This document shows, piece after piece, positions 10,556 to 21,665 of a stretch of 64,000 nt of DNA. The notes under the pieces were generated by a model. It made no database searches. It saw nothing but the letters and a program-made list of their open reading frames with translations, and had not been told where the DNA came from. Location of the stretch: NCBI RefSeq assembly GCF_030272615.1, contig NC_081407.1, forward strand, positions 380,825,179 through 380,889,178, in the 5' to 3' direction. The position numbers and the translations under genes are program-made. The stretch comes from Cryptomeria japonica (taxonomy: Eukaryota > Streptophyta > Pinopsida > Cupressales > Cupressaceae). Position 1 is the stretch's first letter. Every line of letters starts with the position of its first letter.

Positions 10556-13500
10556 ATGTTCAACTTACGAAGAAAAAGCTTGTCCAGATCCTTTCCTGAT
10601 GGCCTCGTGGAGTTGGCTGATAGAATGTATGGTATGCACAAAAGGCTTAAATTTTTCTTTTTCATTTTGGTTTCTGGTCATCTTAGTAGAGCTTCAATAT
10701 TTTAATTTGATATGTTCGAATATGATAATAAAAATCATATAAATGCTGTGATCTTTCTCCGTTAATCAATAATTTCTCACGAATGGTCATTCCTTGTTAT
10801 AGTAATGAGCTCCTGCTTATGCCAAAGCAAAATTGAGGACGAATTTAATGAGAGCTTCATTAAGGGTTTAGTAAGCCATGTGATATCACAGGCTCGGAAT
10901 AGGTCATTCATGGTGTTCAATTTCCAAGTCAAGAGCACACCAGTTTTGGCAGAAATATTGAAAGTGTATGATAGAGTCACAGTTTGGAATTATCCTGTAG
11001 AACATGAGGGTTATCCTCTGTTACCATTTGAAAAAATCCATACTGTCCTGCACACATCTGATGGGTTTTTGAACAATTTGGGACCAAACACAGCAATCAT
11101 CCTCATATGTGACAGAGGAGGATGGGCTTTTGTGAGCTTCATGGCGGCAGCTCTTCTTATCTATAGAAGAAACACTGGTACAGCAGATGTAAATAAGGTG
11201 TTGCATACGGTGCATAAGAGTATCTCTTATAAATGTTCTGCCAAGAAATCTTTGCAGGATTCCTTTCAAGATTTTAATCCGCTGGGCTCTTATATAAGAT
11301 ATCTAGATTACATAGCTTGCAGGTGCGGAAATTTGAAGGGCAAATGGCCTCCCAACGAGGTGACATTGATGTTGGATTGTGTGATTCTCAAAGGAGTTCC
11401 TAACTGGGATGGTAAGGGAGGTTGCAGGCCTCTGATCAGAGTTCATTCCAAAGATTGGTCTGAAAATGCGGAGTTTCCCACCGCCAAGCAGACTTTTCAA
11501 ACATCCAAAAGCAGCAAAGATTTTAGATTCTATAGACAGGTGTGTGATTTTAACGATTTAAGCCCTAAACCCTTATGTCTTTTCAATGTTTTTTCAAAGA
11601 AAATTGTTTGACAATTAGGTTTTTAATGGATTGTTTCAGGGTGAGGATGCTACTGTTAAACTAAACCTCTACTGTATGATCAAAGGAGATGTGATTATTG
11701 AATGCTTAAACGTAGGAGACAAACCCAAGGGAGAGATAATGTTTAAAGCTAAGCTTAATACTAGTTTCATTAGCAGTACTAATATTCTGGAGTTGAATCA
11801 TAAAAGCATTGACACTCCATGGGACAGCGACCATCTATTTCCTGCCGGCTTTGGTATAGAGGTGAGTTCCTTTTATTAATCAAAACCATGAAATGCAGTG
11901 GTGTAATTTTATTTGGTGGTTTTGTTACAATTATTATTTATAGTTTTGAATGACTACTGTTCGCACTACATTATTAATGCTGGTGTAGGAATAAATGTCT
12001 AGGTCTTATTTTCTGATTTGGTCGAGTTCAGCCCGGTAAAGATTTCTCAGCAGAGGACTCACGCACTTCTCAAACTGATGCACAAAATAGTGGATGATAT
12101 TGCACAAGATGGTGGGTCCAGAACCATACCTCTACCTCCTCTTACACCATGGCCTAGTGATCGTGCAGACTCTTATTCTTCATCTCTATCTCCTCCGAAT
12201 GCAAAATGGACCTTTGCTACTTCACCTCCAACACCACCAACGCCACCATTGTCTTCCCAATGTAGTCCTTTTCAAGTTAATCCCCCACAGCTTCCTCCAA
12301 AAAAATTGCTATCATCACCCATTGAGAAAGCATTCCTGCCTCTATCTCCATCCACTCCTCCATCACTGCCACTATTACCTACAGTTGGAGCAACTTTATC
12401 TCAACCTCCATCATCAGCACCACCTCCACCTCCACCTCCACCTGTGTCTACTCCTAATAATTGTAGAGTTAAAGAAGCGCCAGCTTTACCCCTTGGTGAG
12501 GAGGAGTCTGCATCTCCACCGCCAACTCTTCTACCTCCATCTTCTCCTAATAATTGTAGACTTGGAGAAACACCGGCTTCACCCCTTGATGAGAAAGAGC
12601 GCACATCTCCTCCACCTCCACCTCTTCCTTCATCTAGTAATAATAGTTGTAGAGATAGAGGAGGATCAGATTTACCCCTTGTTGATAAAGGCTTGGTATC
12701 TCCTCAAACACCTTTTTCTCCACCTTCACCTTCACCTCTATCGACTCCTAACAATTGTGAAGTTACAGGAGAACCAGCTTTACCTCTTGGTGAAAAAAAA
12801 CACGCATCCCCTCCACCTCTTTCTTCACCTAATAGCAATACACCACCTTCATCACTGAATCCTAAATGTGGTACATCTCCTCCACCTCCACCATATCCTC
12901 CTACTCTCAGTAGAGGTGCTCCACCTCCACCTCCACCTCCAACTCACCCTCCTACTCTCAGTAGAGGTACACCTCCACCTCCACCTCCACCTCCACCTCC
13001 ACCTCCACCTACTCCTCCTATTCTTGATAGACGTCCTCCACCTCCAACTGCTCCTCCTAGTCTTGGTATAAATGCCCCACCTCCACCTCCACCTCCTCCT
13101 CCTCCTTCAAGTATTGGCAGAACTCCTCCTCCACCTCCACCTCCACCTCCGCCTGCTCCTTCAAGTGTTTGCAGAACTCCTCCTCCACCACCGCCCACTC
13201 CTTCAAGTGTTGGCAGAGCTCCTCCACCACCTCCGCCTGTTCCTTCAAGTGTTGGCAGAACTCCTCCTCCGCCTCCACCCTTATCATCTAATGGTAAAGG
13301 AACTCCACTTTCTGCATTACCAATTGGCTTAAACAAAAACCTCCCATCAACAACTCCAACGCCTACAACACCATCTAAGCCACTAAAGCCCTATCATTGG
13401 TCTAAAGTAGCAGATAGATACATGCAGGGTAGCATATGGGCAGATGCTCAGATCCATGATGAAGTTCTGAGGTATGATTCTTATCCTAACTTGCATAAGA

Positions 13501-15398
13501 TGGTGCTCTATTGTAAGTATTCTAATAATTATTTTTGGTTATGTTTAGGACAACAAAAATCAACAGAGAAGAACTTGAAGATCTTTTTCATATAGCTCCA
13601 GCCAAGTCCAATGGTGGTCGCCGTGCTTCTGATGGGATGAACAGCCAGCCAGAAAAGTCTCATTTGGTAATTTGTTCCAAATACCTTCTCTATATAAAAT
13701 TGTCCAATGCAATTACTACTCTGTTACTTAATTCTAACTTTTTCAGGCAACTTTTCTGACATCATCCAAACAATTTATGAAATTTTTAATGAATTTTTTA
13801 AAATGTGATTTAGTAGTACTCTAAACTCTTTTTATAATATCTGAATGCAGATTGATTTTAAAAGGGCACAAAATTGTGAAATTATGTTGACTAAAATAAA
13901 GATTCCAATAGATGATATGATGGTAAGGTTATTTCAAACCTGTCTATATAAAATTCCATTTCTTTTAAAATTTGTTATTTGAGGGTTTCTAAGATTTGTA
14001 TGATTATGAACAACTTATTTTATTTAAATGGAGATTATTATTTAGTTTTTTTTTTCAAAATTGCAGAGGGCCATATTATCATTGGATGATTCAGTTTTGC
14101 AGAATGATCAAATTGAACAATTAGTTAAGTATTGCCCTACAGCAGAAGAGATAAAGAAGTTGCAGGTAAGTTACATGTAATTAACATATCTTAATTTAAT
14201 TATTTTATATATTGATTTTTTTTTAATCAAAACAAAAAAACCTTTCATCTAGTAGTAAATTAGATTGACTAGTTTTAATTAAATTTTTTTATAATTATAC
14301 AGGATTTTAATAAGGAAATACATTTTTATGGAAACTGTGAAAAGGTATGATTTGATGCAATGCATTTTTATTTTTATTTTAAATTATAAAAAATAATTTT
14401 TCATATATTATTATTTTTATTATTGTATTAAATATATTTGTCATTTTTTTCGAATTTTATAGCTCTTTTTGAAGATGATGAAAATTCCAAGAATAGAATC
14501 TAAACTTCAAACATTTTCTTTCAAAACAAGATATCATGTTGAGGTATGAAAGTTATAATTTTATTAATTTTTATTAAATATGTTTTTTTTTATAATTGAT
14601 TATTTATTTGAAATTGTTTCATGTATACTAATTTGTCGTCATGTTCTTTTTGTAGACTTTGCATATAAGAGAAAAAATAAATATTATAAAACTTGCCACT
14701 AAAGAGGTGGGTGATTTTATTGGTTACATATATTTATATTGATTAACTTAATTAAATAGGATGATTTTAATTTTTGTTATAATTTCTTTTCTATTTTTCA
14801 GGTGAAAGAATCTCCAAAACTACAAAAAGTTTTGCATGTAGTTTTATCTCTTGGAAATGAATTAAATCAAGGAACAATTAGAGGTTAGAAATTTGATGAA
14901 AATTAATACTATTAAATGTGAAGTTGTCTTTTTTTCTTTGAAATATTTAAAAGATTTTCTTGAACTTAATAAAATTTAAATATTTAATATTTTTTCTTTT
15001 TAGGATCTGCAAGAGGATTTAAATTGGAAAGCCTTTTGAAATTGGGAGATATACATGCTTCCACTAGCCAAATGAATCTTTTGCATTATTTGTGTAAGGT
15101 ATTATTTAATATCAAATTTTGAAATATTTTTTACTATATTAGATTATGTAAATAATTTTTTTATGTTTTATATTGAAAAATAATAAGTATAATTAGATAT
15201 ATTTTAAATCATTCAAAATTTATTCTATTAAATTGAAAAAAAAAAAATTTATAATTTTGTGCAGAGCCTTGATCGACAAATACCCATGCTACTCAAATTT
15301 TATGAAGAGCTTCCCCATTTAGAAATTGCAAAGAAGGTCAATCTTTGATTCTATGATAGATGCTTATCTTTAGGATAAATTATCATGTATAGTAATTT

Positions 15399-15465
<67 letters not shown>

Positions 15466-16296
15466 AAGTTGATTTTTGTTGATTTATTTGTTTAGATTGA
15501 CTCAAAGATATTAAAAGAAGAACTTGAAGGATTGCAAAATGAATTTGCAAAAGTTGAACTTGAATTGGCCAAATCAAAGGATGATGGTTTAATAGCTGAA
15601 AAATTTAGAAAGGTATGAAATTCGTGAATTTATTAATAGTCTTTATTATTTAAGAGTTTTTTGTATTTGTGTTTTTTCTTTTCAAACTAACATATCTTTA
15701 TGTAGGTTTTGAAGAACTTCTTAAACAATGTTAGAGATGACATGAAGTCTTTATTATCATCTTATTTTGAAGTGGTATATCTCTTTTTAATGTTTTTTAA
15801 TTCAATTTGCTTTTCAATTCATTATTATTTCAAATATATATAGATTTTTATAGTTACAAATAGTGATTTATTTGTATTTGATAGATAAATGGGGCAAGTT
15901 CTTTATCCAACTTTTTCCATGGAAATGATCCAACAACTATGCCTTTTGAATATGGTAATTATATTTATTTTTTATATTCTTAGTAGTTAAAAACATAAAG
16001 TACAATTATTATGCATTATATTGATTTAAAATCTTCTATTGTATGTAGTGATCTCAACACTTCATGAGTTCATATGTCAGTACCGAAGAGCTCTTAATGA
16101 GTATCAAGAAATGGCAAGATGCGAGGAAATGAAGGCTAAGAAAGGAATGCCCAAAGAAAGTAAAAATATTTCATTTCAAAATAAAAATACAAAAGAATTT
16201 GAGAAGAAAAGAAAATCTCTAGATATTAAATTTTGTTTAGATGATGTACATAATATTGAATTTAAGTTGGGGATGACCCCACAACGCAACAGTTAG
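10556..16296 (+). CDS. Class II plant formin (PTEN-like, C2, FH1, FH2 domains)
   Basis: Actin-nucleating and actin-elongating protein. The FH2 dimer caps filament barbed ends and FH1 delivers profilin-actin. Inferred exons: 10556-10631, 10803-11539, 11640-11861, 12027-13471, 13549-13666, 13851-13922, 14067-14165, 14303-14344, 14463-14543, 14656-14706, 14802-14883, 15004-15098, 15265-15336, 15496-15612, 15706-15774, 15885-15954, 16049-16296. They total 3,696 nt (1,231 codons plus stop), are in phase throughout, and use GT-AG introns. The N-terminus MFNLRRKSLSRSFPDGLVEL fits class II formins. The PTEN-like motif is ICDRGGWA: the Cys remains but the phosphatase His and Arg are absent, as in this class. 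C2 follows (exons 2-3). FH1 is in exon 4. FH2 runs from KPYHWSKVADRYMQGSIWAD to about YRRALNEYQEMAR, with GNELNQGT matching GNxxN. The exon 4 acceptor is uncertain. The last exon runs into a SINE, which supplies the stop. Confidence 0.9.
12448..12810 (+). repeat. Repeat family A inside formin FH1 (about four units)
   Basis: In exon 4, four imperfect units, each with a PNNCR-like core, an ALPLGEE-like acidic turn and a proline run: TPNNCRVKEAPALPLGEEE, SPNNCRLGETPASPLDEKE, NNSCRDRGGSDLPLVDKG and TPNNCEVTGEPALPLGEKK. Units are about 30-45 residues long. They look like a coding minisatellite that expanded the linker before the long polyproline tracts. Confidence 0.75.
12880..13290 (+). repeat. 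Repeat family B: polyproline tracts of FH1
   Basis: Runs of 5 to about 14 prolines separated by short TLSRG, SLGIN and PSSVGR-type spacers; PSSVGR or a close variant recurs four times between about 13105 and 13260. These are profilin-binding tracts of FH1. The DNA is a CCT/CCA-rich minisatellite, so its antisense strand shows glycine-rich open frames that are not genes. Confidence 0.85.
15402..15462. repeat. (TA)n microsatellite in formin intron 13
   Basis: About 30 uninterrupted TA units within the intron between exons 13 and 14. Probably length-polymorphic. Confidence 0.95.
16252..16269. repeat. SINE target site duplication, left copy
   Basis: AATATTGAATTTAAGTTG, the last formin-derived bases before the SINE. 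Confidence 0.9.
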
Positions 16297-16535
16297 TTGT
16301 GAGCCTCTTACATGGGAGGTCTTGGGTTCAAGTCTATTCAAGCCCCATGTGTCCCACACATGGGCAATGGAGAGATAAGGTGATGCCTAGGCGTTGAAGA
16401 CATGATGACACAAGGAGATATAAGGGTGTTAATGCCGAACAAATATGATGATGAGGCCCCTCAAAAATGTGGTCTCACTGGTTCATAGCTCCAGTCAAAA
16501 GCGATTTGGCTTCGGCCCATTACCAAACCAAAAAA
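16270..16535 (+). mobile_element. tRNA-derived SINE inserted in the last formin exon
   Basis: A 266-bp insertion flanked by the perfect 18-bp direct repeat AATATTGAATTTAAGTTG (16252-16269 and 16536-16553). The 5' part resembles a tRNA gene with internal Pol III promoter boxes: an A-box-like AGTTAGTTGTGAG and a B box GGTTCAAGTCT. The 3' end is ACCAAACC followed by an A-run. It has no coding capacity and would depend on LINE machinery, which fits the LINE copies elsewhere in the window. It sits in sense orientation relative to the formin and contributes the last residues (about GMTPQRNS) and the stop codon at 16294-16296. Confidence 0.9.
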
Positions 16536-16553
16536 AATATTGAATTTAAGTTG
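16536..16553. repeat. SINE target site duplication, right copy
   Basis: Exact copy of 16252-16269. The original formin frame can be followed from here for about 20 more codons to a TGA near 16611. Confidence 0.9.
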
Positions 16554-17004
16554 AGAATATTAGATTATTGTAATTTACAAAATTTATGTTTATTATGTTT
16601 TGCAAAATACTGAATTATATGAAAGAAGTGCAAAATAATTGAATGTGAAACTATTATGATATGCAATTACATGATTTAATTATTTCCACGTTAAGAATAT
16701 AATGATGTTAATTGATATATTTAAAAATATATTTAATCTTTGAAATTTGAATAAAAAATATGATATACATATATGATAATTAATTTTTTTTTGAGAATTT
16801 TAATTTTGCATTAATATAATTATTTACTATATATCAAATTAGTCAATTACAATATATAAACATATTTTAATATTTATTTTTTAAAATTATATAAACAAAT
16901 TTATGCAAAAATTATTTGAAATACTTTTTCATACATTTCAATAATTTTGATGGCTTAAAAAATATATATATATATATCATTATGAAGGATTTCTATTAAT
17001 TGTG
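16554..17004. other. AT-rich stretch after the formin (former 3' end)
   Basis: Contains the ancestral last formin codons and their stop near 16611, then probably the 3' UTR. No other gene seen. A short TA run is near 16960. Confidence 0.5.
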
Positions 17005-17166
17005 TTGTTCTTTATTTTTTATTTTTTTGGTAGCAGCTTAGAATTCATTTTAGATGTTCCTATTGGGAATTGAACTAGAATTCATTTTAGATGTCCCTAT
17101 TGGGAATTGAACTTGGGTCTCCACAGTGAGAACCTAGTGTTTTAACCAGTTAAGCTCAGCCCCTTG
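17005..17166 (-). mobile_element. tRNA-derived SINE, minus strand
   Basis: Read on the minus strand, it starts with a tRNA-like head: TGAGCTTAACTGGTTAAAAC (A-box-like), then GGAGACCCAAGTTCAATTCC with a B box. The oligo-T on the left (17012-17030) is the reverse of an A-rich tail. A 37-bp internal direct duplication starts at 17041 and 17078. It differs in sequence from the SINE in the formin. No target duplication identified. Confidence 0.7.
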
Positions 17167-18929
17167 GACAATAAAATAGTAAATTGTTATATATTCAAAT
17201 AAATAAAAATATAAATTGGTAAGTAATATTTTTAAAATGATTATCATTTTAAATTATTTTTATATCATATTATTTATTTAATATTTCATTAAAGAGTTAT
17301 CTTATTCGATAATAAGATAACAAATACTTTAAATTACTTTTTTATCATATTATTTATTTAATATTTTATTAAAGAGTTATTTTATTCAATAATAAGATTG
17401 CAAATACAAAAAAAAAATTGCATTAAAAATAAATTATTTTATTTTTCATATGAATATCATATAGATTTAAATATTTATTTAAAATTTTCAATTATATTTT
17501 TCTTTTTTTATAAAATGTTTATGTTAAAAAAGAGTCAACTTAAGAGTTATTTTATAGTTAGCATATTACTTTAAAGTTTTTTTTATTAAATTATATTTTC
17601 TTAATAATTATTTTATGATTTTAGTTTTATTTATTATTATTTTTGTATGGTGTCTCTATAACTTTTCGAATAGTTTGAGTCTTGATATTATCAATGAAGA
17701 TCTTTAATTTTGTATTTTAGAATTAATTAGATATGTCTTGTACAACAAAATTTGTGAATTTAAATTTAATTTTTTTAGGATCTTCCTAGTAAACATTTGT
17801 GATACCTTTGAAATGGGAATACAAACTTTCATGCTTCCAACTAACACTACATGATTCCTCCTTTGTACTTTAATGTACATAACCATTTTTGTAAGATGAC
17901 ATGGATAAAAACATCATACTTTTGTTCTCATAGATGTTGTATAGAATTAGAATAATACAAATTTGTTGTCCTGTATATTTCTTGTTCTATTTCTTTTTAT
18001 GCATATTATTCTTTATCATAAATATAAAATCTTATGCACATATAACCTAATTGAATATCTTTTTGGTTGGGTTGTCCTAATTTTTATCCTAGATCCTAGA
18101 TCAAGCATCAAATATATAGGAAAAGGGTATATAGTAAACCACAACCATTTTTTTAACTTTAAGGAATCAAAACTATAAATTAATTTAAACTCCAACTAGT
18201 TCATGCATGATGTAGAAGCATCTTAAGGGGGTTGAGAGATTTTGTATCAACCAAAAAATATTTCTTTTTTGTTTGTGTTCTTTTGCAAGTATTATAGATT
18301 GTCACACTCATTTGGTTAAAACCAAAACATAATGTCACAAGTAGTTTTTCTACTGTTTGGTATCATATGTTATTTATAGAGCATCCAAATTGTAAAATTA
18401 ATGTTGTAACGAGGTTCTTATTATGCCCACATTTCAATATTGTAATTGTTTCCCTTATTGTGAAATGTGGCATACTACTAGACCAAAGGGACCTCTTTAG
18501 AAATTTGTGCTAATAATTTGATCATGAAGAGTCTTGGATAGCATTACCTCACTATATTAAGTGTAAAGGAAAATACATATAAAAACCCCTTACCAATTAA
18601 AACCAAAACATACCTTAATTGTTGAACATGTAGGTATTTCCACATTTACCTATGGTACAAAATTTACAAAAACCAATCTACAAAACTTTCATTAAATATG
18701 AATTATAAATAAAATATTGAGAGAGAAATAATCAAGCAATCGTAGGAACATAAAAGACATCTATTTACCCTAGGAAAACCCTTTGAAAAAATTTAGCCCC
18801 CAAAGTAGTAAAACAAATGCATTCCTAACAACAACATAATACCATTTTCCTCATGCCTTCCATGAAGATCAACACCTGCAAATATAAGAAAAATTGATAG
18901 CATAACCTTGCAATATACAATCTATAATG
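17167..18929. other. AT-rich spacer, no gene seen
   Basis: Long A/T-rich sequence with many short direct repeats (for example, two copies of TTATTTATTTAATATT near 17270 and 17350). No coding or element hallmark recognised. Confidence 0.5.
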
Positions 18930-18934
18930 CTTTT

Positions 18935-20344
18935 TGATGCAAGGAAAAAGGGGCACAAGGCATAAACACAAGTTCAAATGTTAATAGATTAGTTCCAACC
19001 AAAACTAAACATAAATGAACTCAAAAACCTTAAGATGCATACCAAGAGAGATATAAAGAAAACAATGAAAAGCATACACAAATGAAAGAGATATAGAAGA
19101 CTCTCCAAGATGCTCCCAAAGAGGCTCATAGATGTTTCTCCCTTGTTCTTCTTCTCTCCAAGATCCAAATGGGTGATTGTAAGTAACTCTCAACTTTTAG
19201 CACAAAACCATGGATGGCATGAAGATTTGAAAGTGATTGAAAGATGATCTAAAATATATTATTATGCAAATGACTAAGATTGCTATGAGAAAGCCCTATG
19301 AACATACAAGTATAATAACAATGCAAAATGCTTCCTCCTTTTCTTGAGAAATGAGGTCCTTTTATAGGGAAAAATGTTGATTGAATGGCCCAAATTGAGT
19401 GAGCTTGTGAAAGGCTAGGATTGATGGGTTTGTGATCCATGTGATGGCTTTCAACCCAATCCCATGATGGCAAGTGTCAACATGAGATAGATTGAGAGGA
19501 GAGGGAAGAAGCATAAATGCTTGAGATGACATGAGGATTACCCTAGGAGGGTTTGGTTAGGTTTGAGTTAGCGGATAAATCTTTTATCCAAGGTTAATGC
19601 TTTTATCCAATGGATAAACTCTTGTGCAAGAGTCAATGGAGATAACCATGGTCAAAGCAATGGATGCTTGAAGAGACCCATGAGTTAAATGGGAGTTGAG
19701 TTAGAGGGAAAGTCTCTAACCATGTGGGTAAGTTGAGTTAACTATTAATATGGTTATGTAAGAGCCATAAAGGCTTTGAAAGACTTTGGGGGTTAACTTG
19801 TTGAAGAATAAAAGCCTTTAATGCATTTCAAAGACTTTGAGGCATTTTTGAGAAGTGACCTTTGTTTGGGAACGTGCAAATGATTAGAGAGGGGGATTAG
19901 GCTAATTAGAGGGGGGTTAGAAGAATTTAGAAGGAAGTTAGTGAGCAAGTGGGTTTGGTGGGTGAGAGAAAATAGGATTTTATTTAGAAATAAAATCTGT
20001 TTATTTGTGCAACTTGTATTTGTAGGAAAATGCAAGACGGGTGAGATTTTAAATAAATTTTGATTTATTTAAAAGGGGAATTTGATTTGTGTTTTTTTTA
20101 AAATAAATGTTGATTTATTTAAATGAGAGGAATGAGGGAAATTAAATAAATTAGATTTATTTAATAACTGGGTTATAGATAGGGATTTTAATTTAAATAA
20201 ATTTATGTAATTTTTTTAATTAAAACAACAGAATGGGGGTTGAATTAATTAATTAAATGTGAATTTAATTAATAGAGGAATGTTAGTGTATCAAATAAAT
20301 ATTAAATATTTATTTAATTTAATGGACAGATTTATGTGTCTACA
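18935..20344 (-). mobile_element. LTR-like element (probable solo LTR), minus strand
   Basis: Read on the minus strand it begins TGTAGACACATAAATCTGTC, passes an AT-rich zone of palindromes, and has a TATA box (CCCTATAAAAGGACCTC at about 19356-19372) followed by probable R/U5. The proposed far end gives TG...CA termini and a 5-bp flanking repeat CTTTT (18930-18934 and 20345-20349). The block at 44623-45847 has the same start (TGTAGAC), palindrome zone and TATA-box layout, so the two are related. I see no internal region, hence solo LTR. The right boundary is firmer than the left one. Confidence 0.6.
20047..20315. repeat. Cluster of short perfect palindromes in LTR U3
   Basis: Inverted repeats with 10-11-bp perfect arms at 20047-20074, 20141-20165, 20248-20273 and 20293-20315, plus an imperfect one near 20098-20124. 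Arms such as TTTTAAATAAA/TTTATTTAAAA and ATTAATTAAAT/ATTTAATTAAT differ between units. The AT bias makes palindromes easier to form by chance, but the density and arm length are notable. Confidence 0.75.
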
Positions 20345-20349
20345 CTTTT

Positions 20350-21665
20350 ATCTCAAGCCTTTAATAAACAACCTTAAGAATGCCTATTAGATCACTAAAA
20401 GACAATACCATAGGCCTAGACAAGGTCCTAATATATCACAATAAGAATTCTCATAGTTTATAGCCCATAATGGGCCAACAAGATTTTAATAACATATTCC
20501 CTTACATCTCATATCCTCACACCAAATCTAGAAGCATCATTCTATCATTTACCTCCTTTAGCAAGGTGCCTTGTATCATACGTCATAAACTATCATAAGT
20601 AGGTAGAGATTATTACCCACTTGATAACCTCCCTCCTACATGCTCTTATGTGCACCATAGAATCTTGTTCACATCTTACAATGTCATAGATGTTCTTATG
20701 TTGAGAAAACCATACTAAAAATATAAAATTAAGTGTATTTAAATATAACTAAATTGTTTAAAGGAATATGTGATTAACCATCAAAACTAAAATAACACAT
20801 GGATAAGCAAGTATAACAAAACAAAAAAGGTAATTACAAGAATTTAGTTCCACTTTTGGTGGAAAAATCATGAGGCAGTTTTTTTTTTCGAAGGAATGAA
20901 TATTTATTTCAAAAAAATAGTTATTGCTTTAAACTAATGGATATCCATTTAGGTTTGGAGTTTCATTATAAATTAAGGTTTAGTGTAAAACAATTTAGAC
21001 CAAAAAAAAAGTTACATTTCAAATAGAGTTGTGTCCTTGTACTCTAGATTCATGATTATAATTGATTTTAAGAGTATGGATTTAACTTAATCACGACGTT
21101 TTACCTAAAAAATTAATATATCATTAAACATTTTTTTTATCTAATGTAACTAACTAATTAATTAACATTTACATAATTTAATTATTTTAATATCTAATAA
21201 ATAGATAAATAGTTTGAATTTTGAAATCAGTTTTAGTTTTTTTTTTGGTATAAGTCAAATAGTCTTTTATAGTAATATAATGGTCAAATTTGTAAATCCA
21301 TGATTTTTAATTTATGTTTGTGTTTGTTTTGAGGTTTAATGTCTTAATACACACATAATGATAAATGATATGATATTGTATGAAGTTGGGTTCATTACCC
21401 TAGTCATTAAATCTCCATTTACACACGTACTATGTACATTTATCTTAGTCACATGTTCAACGCACTTACCAAGCACCCACCTCCATTCAGTTATTTTCCA
21501 CATAGATCATTATGTCTTAGGGCAAGTTTGTGGACACAAGGACAAACTAATTGGTAGCAAAACTGTCCCAAGTCCTAATTTAAACTTTATAATTCAAATT
21601 TGGTTGACTAGCCTCCCTTTACCTTCTACGTTAAGTGAAAATATTATTCTAACATGACTTGACAT
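20350..21665. other. Spacer with a dispersed repeat at about 21255-21545
   Basis: No gene. The segment 21255-21545 is recognisably similar to 46370-46715; shared phrases include TGAAGTTGGG followed by TCATTACCCTA, and a TAGGGCAA/TAGGACAA...TGGACA block. Both copies lie downstream of the related LTR blocks ending at 20344 and 45847. The remainder is featureless. Confidence 0.5.

Noticed and set aside
12401-13336. Glycine-rich open frames antisense to the formin, and Leu/His-rich frames in its other forward frame
   Set aside because: They are mirror images of the CCT/CCA proline codons of FH1; no independent start, domain or splice support.
16270-16345. Functional tRNA gene in the SINE head
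   Set aside because: It has A- and B-box-like sequences but no cloverleaf I could fold confidently, and it is bounded by a SINE target duplication.
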